From Sanderia malayensis (lineage: Eukaryota > Cnidaria > Scyphozoa > Semaeostomeae > Pelagiidae), in NCBI GenBank assembly GCA_013076295.1, contig RQOL01000828.1, forward strand, positions 4,213,219 to 4,277,218: DNA of 64,000 nucleotides, given 5' to 3'. Below, piece after piece: positions 55,401 through 64,000 of this stretch. Within the stretch, counting starts at the first letter, position 1. The number at the start of each line of letters is the position of its first letter. The translations under genes were made by a program, and so were the position numbers. The notes under the pieces are model-generated. The model was not told the DNA's origin. It saw only the letters and a list, made by a program, of their open reading frames with translations, and did no database searches.

Positions 55401-57518
55401 AACAAGAAAATTACGCAAGATCAGACGGGTTAAGTTCGTCGATATTAGCTTGAGTCCCCTAAAGTCTCGTGCATACACTTGAAATGCGCTATCTCCAACT
55501 CTCAATGGAAATTGAAATTTGCTTAAAATAGCGAATGTTTGGAATAACGGCTGTCTCGTTCATACCGAGACGAGAGGAATAGGAAATCGATCGAAAAAGC
55601 AAATTTCCACTTTAAATTCTTTATATTTGACAACTGATAGCACACGAAGGCACTGACACTCTCGGAGATATTTCTGTTTTTGTTTACTATATATAAATAT
55701 TTGAACAAACGTAATGTCCATCTATTTACCTCTTCTGTCTCTAATATCGCCAATTCTTGAAGCAATTCTAAAAAATGATAGCATTAAAGTAATTAAAGAT
55801 TTCTTTTATTCAGAATAGTTTTAAAAATCAGCAATCTACTAACTTTAGCATGCTGTAACTAGAAAATCATTGCATTGTGTGTTCAAGGCAACAAGATTCA
55901 ACATTATCAGCAATACAGTAAAAACCCACATACAAGAACCAATGGATTAAGAACCTGCAGGGTGATTTTGCTGCTCAAAAGAATAGAAGAAACAATTCCC
56001 TATTGTCTTGGAACAATAGGCTGGAAGGAAAATATACAGGTTCTTATGTGCAGATTTTTACTGTACGCAATTCAAACCTTGCAAGTTTTGGTCAAGATAT
56101 TCTTTGACAGTTGTACATGCTTCGTCAATTTGCGGCTCAAGTTCCTGGAAGAGAAGGAAGTACCATCCTCGAATATTCACTCATTGGAACAAACTCACAC
56201 TGTCACACATCAGGGACTCTGAGAGTTTCGTACATAATCTAATGATATAGGCAAAATACAAGCAATATACTCACACTATTGATTAGAGCAAGCTCTTGGT
56301 ACATGTCTTCTAAGACAGATTCATGCCTGAAAAAGTTAATTTCACAATTGCATGTAATTAAAAAGCATTGAATTTCAATGAAAATGATCTGCAACATGAT
56401 TAGCCATTTAACTTCTACTTTGAAAGGAAAATGGAAATATGAAAACAAATGAAAACACGAAAACAAATGAAATGCAAAAAAAATGAAATAAAAATAATGA
56501 AATGAATAAAAACACCAAACAAAAATGAAAACTATTTGAGGATAATAGGGATGGAAAAAGGAAGCTTACCTTTCCTTCCTATTTGCCTGGATCCTGTCAA
56601 TTATACCAGTTGGAGCTTGATCTTTATCTTGAAACAAAAAAAAACGATTAACTGATATTGAACCTCTGAGCCATTAGTCCTCGTAATTCAAAATATAAAC
56701 TTAACAACCAAGCTACGTGAGATATTCATAATTGCATTTAGACAAACTTAAAGTGGAAAATTCTTACCAATGACTTCAGAATTCAACCCTCTAACTTCTT
56801 TCGATGCAAAATAACTTTCAGATTTCTCAGTCCTCTTTGCTTTTAATTGCCTTTGGAACCTAAACAAGAAGAATAGTTGAAAATTTTAAGCAGCCTTGAT
56901 GATTAAAATAGCTAAATGAGGAAAAGTGTTAATTAAAGTTGCTAACTGGATTCGGAAAGCACAATTGGGCGTGTCTTAGGTGTTCGGGCGTGTCTTAGGT
57001 GGGAGAGATAACATTAGACACACCCACCAGCTGTAAATTATACCTTCTTTTAAATAATCAACTATGCTCTTTATCGTGAGATTTGAGCATTTAAAAAACC
57101 ACAGTAGATTACATCTTCCTTAACTTAATTTCAAACGCATGCAAGGTGAGGTTTAGAAACGAACGTATAATTAAATTACTTATTCAAGACTGGATTTTCG
57201 ATATCTCGTTGATTTGGCTTTGAGTTTGTCCACAGCTTCTGTTGCTGAGTTAGTATTCCAGTATCCAAAGCTGGTTTATCAATCTTTGCAACAGGTAATA
57301 CAGATACATCTTTCCCTGTTTTGCGCCTTTCAGAATTCAGCGACTTCCAAACGTCCACCTAACAAAATACAATGCAACTCTGTGACTCTGTCCTTAGCAG
57401 GCCTAGCTCCTCGAAAATATTTACGTAAGAATTCAACATATATCACCTCTGCTGTAAATATATTCCGATAAACCCGAGACTCTTCAAGTTTTCTTATTTC
57501 TCTTGTAGATTGAGCCAT
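37461..57518 (-). CDS. CCDC180: Long coiled-coil protein, probable CCDC180 homologue (many small exons)
   Basis: Begins MAQSTREIRKLEESRVYRNI (57447-57518) and joins in phase to 57180-57358 (VDVWKSLNSERRKTGK), recalling the VYRxxFxAEV opening of CCDC180. Further exons carry Lys/Glu-rich heptads, for example about 56768-56862 (RFQRQLKAKRTEKSESYFAS), 56280-56328 (ESVLEDMYQELALINS), 52211-52340 (KYTDEISAAQKQEFRSLFKY then AHIWDSHELALIKEERELQ), 45885-46070 (LMPILETFHERVSYLDCAIE), 40140-40305 (FGKSLVRFPSLIVNYTLLLE), 39545-39690 (LLRPTLGHPNNRHEMANLNQ), 38950-39055 (LNHLTDKLLWQFDNYLTTDD), and last 37461-37595 (WSDNWKKSINKIMELY, stop TGA at 37461). Estimated at well over 1,000 residues in several dozen exons. 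No membrane segment or enzyme motif is seen. CCDC180 is a poorly known cilia-associated protein; assignment is from end motifs and architecture, so another long coiled-coil family is possible. Confidence 0.62.
37968..38118. mobile_element. MITE-like element, TACAGTAAAAACCC family, copy 1
   Basis: The ends TACAGTAAAAACCCACATG and CATGCGGGTTTTTACTGTA are inverted, 150 bp apart. The centre is the inverted pair CTATTGTTCC/AATAGGCTATTGTTTC. Other copies lie at 54042-54188 and 55914-56065. Confidence 0.85.
39263..39424. mobile_element. MITE-like element, TACAGTTGAACCTCAATAAG family
   Basis: Ends TACAGTTGAACCTCAATAAG and CTTATCGAGTTTCAACTGTA, 162 bp, with internal TTCGACTTATCGAGG. Confidence 0.8.
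39960..40100. repeat. AATCCATCAATCCATTTGTG tandem repeat
   Basis: Short AT-rich units of CCATCAATCCATTTGTGAAT and CCAATAA, a few copies, in a coiled-coil gene intron. Confidence 0.7.
40377..40505. repeat. Isolated monomer of the telomere-hairpin satellite
   Basis: A single diverged copy of the 41227-43507 monomer: CATACGTCATAAATGCTCCT, GCGCAGTA..CTACTGCGC, CTTTCTCCTCCGCATAACGT, AACCCTAACCC. It lies about 0.7 kb before the main array. Confidence 0.85.
41227..43507. repeat. 127/133-bp satellite array with telomere-like repeats and a hairpin
   Basis: About 17 monomers. Each holds CCATATGGACACTCATACGT, CATATACGCTCCTGCGCAGT, a 9-bp perfect stem TGCGCAGTA/TACTGCGCA around 13 bases, CTCACCACCTTTCTCCTCCG, and two to four CCCTAA repeats. 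The length difference is one extra CCCTAA/CTCTAA unit. Blocks recur: 41891 onward matches 42411 onward (offset 520), and about 41490-41890 matches 42923-43320 (offset about 1,433). It sits in one intron of the coiled-coil gene. Confidence 0.95.
43576..43728. mobile_element. MITE-like element, CTCGCTATCTCGAAC family, copy 2
   Basis: Ends TACAGTCGAATCTCGCTATC and ATTCGACTGTA, internal GACGTAGCGGGAGTTCTAGA; homologous to 11468-11644. It follows directly after the satellite array. Confidence 0.8.
46075..46325. repeat. Purine-only GAAGAA/AAGAAC low-complexity tract
   Basis: About 250 bp of almost pure A/G with interspersed C on the plus strand, inside an intron next to the 45885-46070 exon. All overlapping Lys/Glu or Ser/Phe ORFs are compositional. 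Confidence 0.9.
46921..47187. mobile_element. Inverted-repeat element, AAAGCTC..TTAAGCCCC family, copy
   Basis: Ends GTAAAAGCTCTTTTAAGCCC and GGGCTTAATAAAGCTTTTAA, about 265 bp apart; related to 12071-12360. Confidence 0.65.
47351..47587. repeat. Tandem duplication, about 115-bp unit
   Basis: GCAGACCTTAGTAAAAGCAC and CTTGCATCCT(C/G)AAGTCTGA occur twice about 120 bp apart, ending GGATATAGA(G/T)GCAT. Intron of the coiled-coil gene. Confidence 0.75.
49091..49376. mobile_element. Inverted-repeat element, TACCGTAAATCCTCGAATAAG family
   Basis: Ends TACCGTAAATCCTCGAATAA and TTATTCGAGGATTTACTGTA with adjoining GCCCCC/GGGGGC, 285 bp; the interior is AT-rich and non-coding. Confidence 0.82.
52573..52808. 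mobile_element. MITE-like element with a duplicated left end, TACAGTGGA(G/A)TCCCGCTATAA family
   Basis: The right end TATAGCGGGATTCCACTGTA pairs with the left TACAGTGGAATCCCGCTATA. The first 45 bases (52573-52617) are repeated directly at 52618-52662, so the left inverted repeat is present twice. Internal GTTCGTAATAGCGGGAAGTT. Confidence 0.85.
53395..53605. repeat. (ATCATA/ATAATC)n microsatellite with ATCTGA interruptions
   Basis: About 200 bp of AATCATAATCAT with regular ATCTGAATC inserts, in an intron of the coiled-coil gene. Confidence 0.9.
54042..54188. mobile_element. MITE-like element, TACAGTAAAAACCC family, copy 2
   Basis: Ends TACAGTAATAGCCCGCATAT and TATGCGAGTTACTGTA, interior AAGAACCAATGGATTAAGAA and AACAATAGGCTGGAAG as in the other copies. 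Confidence 0.8.
55914..56065. mobile_element. MITE-like element, TACAGTAAAAACCC family, copy 3
   Basis: Ends TACAGTAAAAACCCACATAC and GTGCAGATTTTTACTGTA, centre CTATTGTCTTGGAACAATAG (inverted). Confidence 0.85.
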
Positions 57519-58365
57519 TTATAGTGCTAAGTAGAATGCAATACTTTTGTGAAGCAAAAGTGTTTTCAAAAAATTTACTTCTGGTCCGCCATTACAAGTT
57601 AATATCCATGACAACAATCGTGTACTGCATTGCAGGATTTGGCATTGTTTTACCACTTCTGCCCACCTTAACAAACATTTTCTCGAGTTGAGTTTTGCAA
57701 TCCCGAAATCAGACAAAAAAACTCTTTTAAAATAAACAATTATACAATATGTGCATATAGATTGAACAAGCATTAAATAAAATAGTAAGCAATACAATGA
57801 TTTTAAAAATAACAATAAGTCGTGGTCACGCAAGTCTTGCTGCCCATTCCCAATGGTCTATCAAAGATAGACGCAAGCTTCTCTTCTACACTAACTATTT
57901 TGTGTCAAAAATGCGGATCAAAGGTAGTTATCAAAATTAAATGCAATTCTGAAAGGTGAAAAAAGGTGCAAGAATCATCCAAAAATCAAAAAAGTGCAAA
58001 AAAACTAAATAAAAATACAATATATTTCATTGCAAGAACTTAATCCCACTGTCAATACTTATTGCCATACTAAGAAGACCTAAAACTAAGCTTGAAATAC
58101 ATTAAACACAATTGATAATGCATTAGATAGGTTCAAGATATGTCAAGAAGGGGCGGAGAATTTGTTCGAATTGGATAAAGTTCGAATTAGGCGAGTTCGA
58201 ACTATGCAGCTTTGACTGTGAATACGAAAGGAATCGGTGTATTAGTCAGCAGTATAACTCAGTTTAGCGAAACACAGCATATAAGTTTGTCGATTAAGAT
58301 CAATATATTTGCGATACAATTGAACAACAATAGAAATCTTAGCAACGTGTGACACTAAACTCAAA
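57519..58365. other. Intergenic: coiled-coil gene start to stomatin stop
   Basis: AT-rich with no exon seen; should contain the coiled-coil gene promoter and stomatin 3' UTR. About 58153-58219 is a one-ended fragment of the 4801-4980 element (GTTCGAATTAGGCGAGTTCG, TATGCAGCTTTGACTGT). Confidence 0.45.
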
Positions 58366-61300
58366 TTAATTAGCCATTGTTTTCTGCAGCATGTCAACAG
58401 GTAATGGGAAGATGATTGTGGAGTTTTTCTCAGCTGAGATGGCTTGGAGTGTTTGGAGGTAACGAAGTTGCAATGCACTTGGTGATTCAGTAATGACCTC
58501 TGATGCTTCTTTCAGTGCGCGCGCTGCGTTGAATTCTCCCTCTGCTGCAATGACCTGTGCGGAGGAGATGAAATTTTGTGTACTCGTGTGGATGCTGCAA
58601 ATTGATTGGTCGAGTAGAGGTTGTGTGATGGCAAATTGATTGCGTGGAACTGGGGAGGAGATGGGGTGATGGGATGCGAAAAGAAGGAGTGATGGAATGA
58701 AAAGGGAATGTGAAAAACGTAGACAAGGGAAGAAAGATAGAAAGACATAAAGAAAGAAAGGAATGAAGAAAAAAGAATAACATGATACCTATAAAAATGA
58801 ATTACTATTTTGAAATAAGTCAGTATGATGAAATGCTTTAATTTATCAACAAATAGGTAAATAGGAAAAGAACAAATGATTATTAGAATATTTTACTCAT
58901 TAGAAGGAATGGGTGGTAAAGAAAAGAGAGGGAATACGACACGACAAAACACGACACGACAGAGCACGACACACGACAAAGGAAGGCACGACAAAACACG
59001 GCAGAGTTTTAAACTCACCTTTGCACGAGCTTCGCGAGATGCTTCGGCTTCGGCAGCCATTGCACGTTGAAGTTGCTGTGGCAGGCGTACATCCTTACTG
59101 CAAGAAAAGCGACAAGACAACATTACATAACATATAACGACAAATAAACAGACTAGTAACACGCGCCTGCATTGCATCAACCAGGAAAATAATAGAGCTT
59201 ACACTTCAACTCGCTCAACTTTCACTCCCCAAGGATCCGTAGCTTCATCAAGAGTAACCTAAAAAGCAAATCAGAAGGGTTCGACAAAAACAAATCAGAA
59301 GGGTTCGACAAAAACAAATCAGAAGGGTCCGACAAAAACAAATCAGAAGGGTCCGACAAAAACAAATAAATTGCAGGCTGATATCCCCCCCCCAGCCAGG
59401 ATGATTTCTACTATGCAACGGCTTGTCTTACCTGCATTGATTGGCTAATTTGGTCCCTTTCAATAAGAATCTCGCTCAAGCTCTTAGTTCCAAGTATGTT
59501 TCTCAACGTCGTTTGAGCAAGCAGCCTTGTTGAACGAGTTGCGTCTTCGACATTGACAACGGAAGAAATTGGATTCGATACTCGAAAGTAAACGACCGCA
59601 TCAACAGCCACTGTCACACTGTCTTTAGTGAGAATCTAGAGAGATAGGACGGTTAGATTAAAGCACCAATATACCTACACTGAAACGGACATATTCCAGC
59701 AGCTAAGAATCCTGAAGCCTTTAGAGTATCATAGAATCCATGGCCAGTAGATTCTTAAAAATAACTCAACATTCGCGTTTTCTACACCCGTTTAAACGCC
59801 CCAACCCCTCGAATAAGCTTCACACGTTAATAGCAAACAATATTAGCTGAAATTTTATTCAATAAGCTTTCTTTCAAAGCTATCTAAAAGTTAGACTATG
59901 CAGTTAAATGATAAAATTCTTGAATTAAGCATGTCACAATTAGCAATACATTCACCACATGTCTTGGACACAATACACTTGCAAATCATTATCGGGATGA
60001 GGGATTATTTCAGGGGGGATTATTTGAAAATTTGCAATAATTGGAACTTCAAAGTCTGTAAGTCTTTTGAAAACGCAGGACCCAAAGAAAAAAGTTGTAT
60101 AATCTTGAAATGGATAAGTTTCTTGTCGAGAGGCATATTTCAGAGATGAAGAAGGGATGATAAAGTCGAATAACAGTAACTCACTTCTTGCGGGGGGACA
60201 TCAAATGATACGGTCCTGAGGTCAACTTTTATGTAATTGTCCACACAAGGTAGCACAAGGAACAAACCTAGTGAAGTGAAGAAACAAATATAAAGGTGGG
60301 AGGCAGTTGTCTTGCTTATCCATGTATCCTACAGCATGATTCCTAATCTGTGGGCTGCTCCTACCTTGGCCCAGTTCTCATATCTCATCAATATTATTAT
60401 TCAAAATATTTACAATGTGTTGGTATGATCTATTTTATTCGAATTTATAGTAATTGAGATGTTGCTTGGATTGGACCATTAACTAAGTTGATTACCTGGA
60501 CCCTTTGCTCCACCCGATCTCAATCTTCCAACTCGGAAGATCACAGCTCTCTCATATTCTTGGACGATCTAAAATAAATTGATAAAAACCAATGAACACA
60601 GAAATAAATGAATCTATTAATAAATATTAAAATGAAATAAAATTCAATTTTTTTGCAAACAAGTCTTTCCATGCAAAAGCAGTCCAAAGTGTTGATACAA
60701 TGATAAAAAAGACAGTTATACTCTATATTATATACTGTTACAGTACAGATTATTTTCCAAAAAAAATGTATTAATCAAGTCAATCACAGTTAATCAATCA
60801 ACCCGTTATTGAGTATAATCACTTAATCATCTTAATCATGTTGACAAATGAATGTTATACCATTAAATAAATAATGATATGATTCAATTTGAAGACAAAC
60901 AAACCTTCAAAATAAACATCAAAGAGAATGGAATCGTGCAAATTACGATGATAACAGACAAGATTGTCAGAACCCATCCACAAAACCCAAGACCAGTCTC
61001 TGGCGAACTAAGGCCTGTAAAATTCAGATAAAAATATTAATTACGTCTAATGGAGATTGTAATTGTGCACCGTGTTGTCTTTACGAACGAGCATCATCGA
61101 TTTAAAAAAAGAATTTGGGCCTAAATTCGCAAGACAGAGTTGGTGAGGTGAGGGGGCGTTGCAAAAGGCGTTTCGTGTGTCCACCGCCTTCTGTTGCAAA
61201 CGCCATGCTGGTTGTCCTATTTTGTAATAATCGCGAACAAGCTTACGAAAGTATGGGTCCTTCGTCCTCTCCATGTTGCCAAAGAAAGTTTATAAAATTA

Positions 61301-62398
61301 TCACCTCAAAATTCGAGACGAACAAGTTTATGAAATTTGGACAATTAAATGCGGAAGTGGGAATTTTGGAAGACAAAAGAAGATATTGTTTTAATGGTGA
61401 TTTTGTGACAAATTTCCTTTAGTTGCAAAAATGCTTACTCGTGCGAAATGCTTCACAAATGGGGGACGTTGTAACATGACGCAATATTATAATTTATGAA
61501 GAAATCAGTTTCGGTAGTAAACAGGCAGAGATCAAAAGATTATTTAGATAAATAGTTTGCCTTGCTCACCATCGTGACTTGTACCTACGACAAAAACAGA
61601 GAAATAATATAGCTGCTACAATATATGGAAAAGCGAAGTTCAAAAAATAAAACTCGCCAAAACCTTAATTTATCCTGCAACCAAGTATGCGTGCTTGGGA
61701 CGTATTAAAAATTCATATAAAAGGAAAGATAAGATTAGGAAAAAAGTGAATTGTGTTGAATTCTGAAAACAGAATTTTGCAGGTGCCTTGCTTGCCTTGC
61801 CTCTTGTTGTGTTTAGTTTAATAAATCAACGCGAGAAAAGAAAATCGACTTCTGAATATTAGCACCGACGAAAGTCGAGAAATTCTATTTTATTAAGTGT
61901 ATTAATAACTTTTGGTTTTTAAAGTTAGAGGATTTGAATGAAAATCTCGCGAACCATCTGCTCCTTACTTCTCTGTAGTGATTTCTTTTGTTATATAACA
62001 TTTCAGAAATATTTTTGCTTACCATATACCCTAAAAACCCAAGTAATTTATAACATACAGACTCGATGTTTGCATATAGTTAATTTAAATAGTCGCCAAG
62101 ATGAGAAATTAAAATCCTTAAAATCTCTAAAGTCAAAACATCAAAAAGAATTAAAGCTGCATTCAATTGATAATCCATGGCAATGGCAAGGCCTAAGTTT
62201 ACTAAGGCGTGGACGCAGCATGTTAAAGCGAATTATTGAAAGAAACACAAAATGAGAAAAGCTTGAAATTGCATAGCACAGGTTTTAAATTCCTTACTAA
62301 CTACGAAAATAAACATAATGTTAAGATACTTCACCTGGCTCCTGGATAGCCCCATAGCCACCGCCCCCTACTTGCGTATGTTTTTTTTCTTCTGCCAT
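58366..62398 (-). CDS. STOM: Stomatin/MEC-2-type SPFH membrane protein (eight coding exons)
   Basis: Scaffold of cholesterol-rich membrane patches that modulates ion channels. Exons in order: 62335-62398 (MAEEKKHTQVGGGGYGAIQE), 61570-61584 (15-nt microexon, GTSHD), 60904-61014, about 60497-60569, about 60184-60267, 59432-59635, 59203-59258, 59019-59097, 58366-58554. Features: hydrophobic hairpin GWVLTILSVIIVICTIPFSL with its mid-membrane Pro; EYERAVIFRVGRL; PCVDNYIKVDLRTVSFDVPP; TVAVDAVVYFRVSNP; RSTRLLAQTTLRNILGTK; DPWGVKVERVEVKDVRLP; QLQRAMAAEAEASREARAK; VIAAEGEFNAARALKEAS; ALQLRYLQTLQAISAEKNST; ending PLPVDMLQKTMAN. All junctions are in phase. An upstream in-frame stretch (GAGEEYDKPTN) could extend the N-terminus if an AG at about 62432 is an acceptor. 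STOM versus STOML3/MEC-2 is not resolved. Confidence 0.92.
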
Positions 62399-63409
62399 GT
62401 TGGTTGGTTTGTCGTATTCCTCCCCCGCACCTGCCAATGCCAAAGCACAGAATAAATTCCGTATTCGTATCGTAAAACACAACTAACAAAACAAGTCAAG
62501 CAAATTTGTAGAATTCAATAACGTTCAATCAAATCAGTCAATCTTCGTTTATTTATGTCCGTCAAAAAGTCTCTATGATATTCCCTGCGTTTTCTCGTTC
62601 TTTTCCGCGTGTCTCCTTATCAATATTGACATTAAGCAAAAACGAAAGGAACTTCATGTAAAAACATCTTAATGCCCTAAATATGCTTTCCTAATGAGGT
62701 GATCATAAAGGTCTCATTCATCTTTTAATCTTAAAAATCAGTTTAATCTACATACCGTTGTATGTTAACTTTTCATAATTCTTTATTGTTCTTTTTTTCT
62801 TTCTTTTTTGCCGCCAAACTTGTGAAAGTAGCGCGTTATGGCATATATTATTATTATTATTATTATTATTATAAACCTTACCCTAACTAACCCTAACCCC
62901 AACCTGAAAACGTTACCCTTACCCTAAACCTTACTCTAATACTGAGCCTAAAAATGACCATGGGTCTCACTCGGGATGTTTTCCAAGATATTTTCCTTTT
63001 AAAATCCGGGTTTAAGCACCCGGGTGCAAAACAGCCCGGGCCGGTATCTTACTCAACACGGAAGTGAAATTGTCTCCGTTATTCGAAGAAGTCGCTCTGC
63101 ATCAACACTTCCGCTTTCTATTTGACGTGTGTGAACATCACGTGAAGAGAAAGGATTGATTTAAAATGCGGTAAAGAAGTTCAGTTCAGGCCGGTTGCTT
63201 GGAGATTTGATTTTAGAAAAGACCTTCCTTTGTTGTTCGGGAACTATCAACAAAGAAAACCAGACATCCATACAAATTACTCGCAAAAGGATTTATTGTC
63301 GGACATTACCAAGTAGAGCTGAAAAATGATCAAATCTGTATGGACATATCACCTATGGTAAGGACCATCTCAAAGAAGGGACAGCCATTGCGGAACTTAG
63401 GCCTTTCTG
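62399..63409. promoter_or_regulatory. Intergenic between divergent stomatin and chitin synthase genes
   Basis: About 1 kb shared upstream region. It contains an (ATT)9 microsatellite at about 62846-62872 and a short telomere-like run (ACCCTAACTAACCCTAACCC) at about 62879-62899. A GC-richer patch of CCCGGG palindromes at about 63006-63045 includes CACCCGGGTG. No TATA box is obvious for either gene. Confidence 0.4.
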
Positions 63410-63879
63410 ATGACCAAATTGTCTGCTGGAGAAAGAAGAGAGCCTCCAATTAAACTTCGAACCATGGCTTCAAGAAAGCCTAATGTTGGCGAAAATGCCG
63501 ATTATACTGTCAAGAAACCGCCGAAAATTGAAAAGCTTGAAAAAAGGAACACAGATATGCATGAATCTTCATGGTTGATGTCATTTATCAAATGTACAGT
63601 AACGATTTTCATGGCTGTGTCATTGCTTCTGCTTCTAGTGGCGAGTAAATTATCCTTCGTATCGATCAGTCAACGAATAACCTTGGCCAACAGTACCAAG
63701 AAAGCCGTGTCCAATTCCCACGCATCATGCGATGGTAGTACCTACGTGGAAGAAACAGCCTTTATCATGCTTGTTTTGCTCATGATGATACCGCAGCTTT
63801 TCTGTTTCGTCAGATCAGTTGCAAACTCGGCGTTCCGAAGCAGCGAACCTTGGCCATCAAAGAAGGCTGCACTTTGGGT
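63410..63879 (+). CDS. Chitin synthase, first coding exon (rest beyond window)
   Basis: Begins MTKLSAGERREPPIKLRTMA (a later Met at residue 18 is also possible) with a basic cytosolic N-terminus. A first hydrophobic segment (IFMAVSLLLLLVASKLSFVS), an extracellular stretch with one N-x-T site, and a second segment (ETAFIMLVLLMMIPQLFCFV) follow. Then comes SSEPWPSKKAALW, the short basic-aromatic signature that follows this helix in animal chitin synthases. The exon ends at GTGAGA (63880). The GT2 catalytic domain with EDR and QRRRW lies outside, so the call rests on the N-terminal block alone. Another multi-pass GT2 such as a hyaluronan-type synthase is less likely. Confidence 0.65.
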
Positions 63880-64000
63880 GAGATATTTCTGTGCTACATA
63901 TTGAGTTATCGTTCTATTCAAATGATATAAAACAACCCTTGTTGAAAACAATCATGCTTTTGTTCAGAGTTTGTCAGGCTGAATATTTACTTTTATATTT

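Noticed and set aside
62877..62905. Chromosome end (telomere)
   Set aside because: Only a few imperfect CCCTAA units between two genes; interstitial.
63180..63303. Upstream coding exon for chitin synthase (RKDLPLLFGNYQQRKPD)
   Set aside because: Open for only about 40 codons then stops with no donor; no family similarity recognised.

Overview
The window is nuclear DNA of an invertebrate metazoan. It carries many short GT-AG introns, animal-only families (two-pore K+ channels, a connecdenn-type DENN protein, a TIR/death-domain protein, chitin synthase), TTAGGG-type telomeric motifs inside a satellite, and many short TA-flanked inverted-repeat elements. The AT-rich, compact, intron-dense layout would fit a cnidarian or another non-vertebrate animal; the sequence alone does not settle the phylum. 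All gene models were assembled by hand from six-frame translation and splice phase. No transcript evidence or database search was available.

Layout. 202-428 (+): last exon of a CISD3-like CDGSH iron-sulfur protein. 687-14065 (-): USP20/USP33-type ubiquitin hydrolase with ZnF-UBP, catalytic domain and two DUSP domains; its introns hold several kilobases of minisatellite, and its third zinc-finger exon has an apparent one-base indel. 15044-16844 (-): K2P channel A. 18598-23856 (-): a 315-residue protein with an N-terminal TIR and C-terminal death domain, the reverse of MyD88. Its second intron contains all of K2P channel B (20205-22040, -). 24371-32992 (-): DENND1/connecdenn homologue. 33205-36725 (+): FBXL6-like F-box/LRR protein, head to head with DENND1 across about 0.2 kb. 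37461-57518 (-): about 20 kb gene with many small exons for a long coiled-coil protein, probably CCDC180. One intron holds a roughly 2.3 kb satellite whose monomers combine telomere-like repeats with a hairpin. 58366-62398 (-): stomatin, with a 15-nt microexon. 63410-end (+): first coding exon of a chitin synthase, cut by the window edge.

The genes look like ordinary independent loci rather than a functional cluster. USP20/33, connecdenn, the F-box protein and stomatin belong to ubiquitin and membrane-traffic biology; the two K2P genes share an intron inside the first selectivity filter. The most unusual item is the TIR-death-domain gene: six exons join with perfect phase into one ORF, the TIR is of a bacterial-like subtype, and an ion-channel gene lies inside it on the same strand.

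Repeats are abundant: 40-bp, 60-bp, 21-bp and other minisatellites, the telomere-hairpin satellite with higher-order structure, and at least ten families of short inverted-repeat DNA elements, most beginning with TACAGT or TACCGT. Exon borders given as approximate were read by eye and may be off by a few bases.
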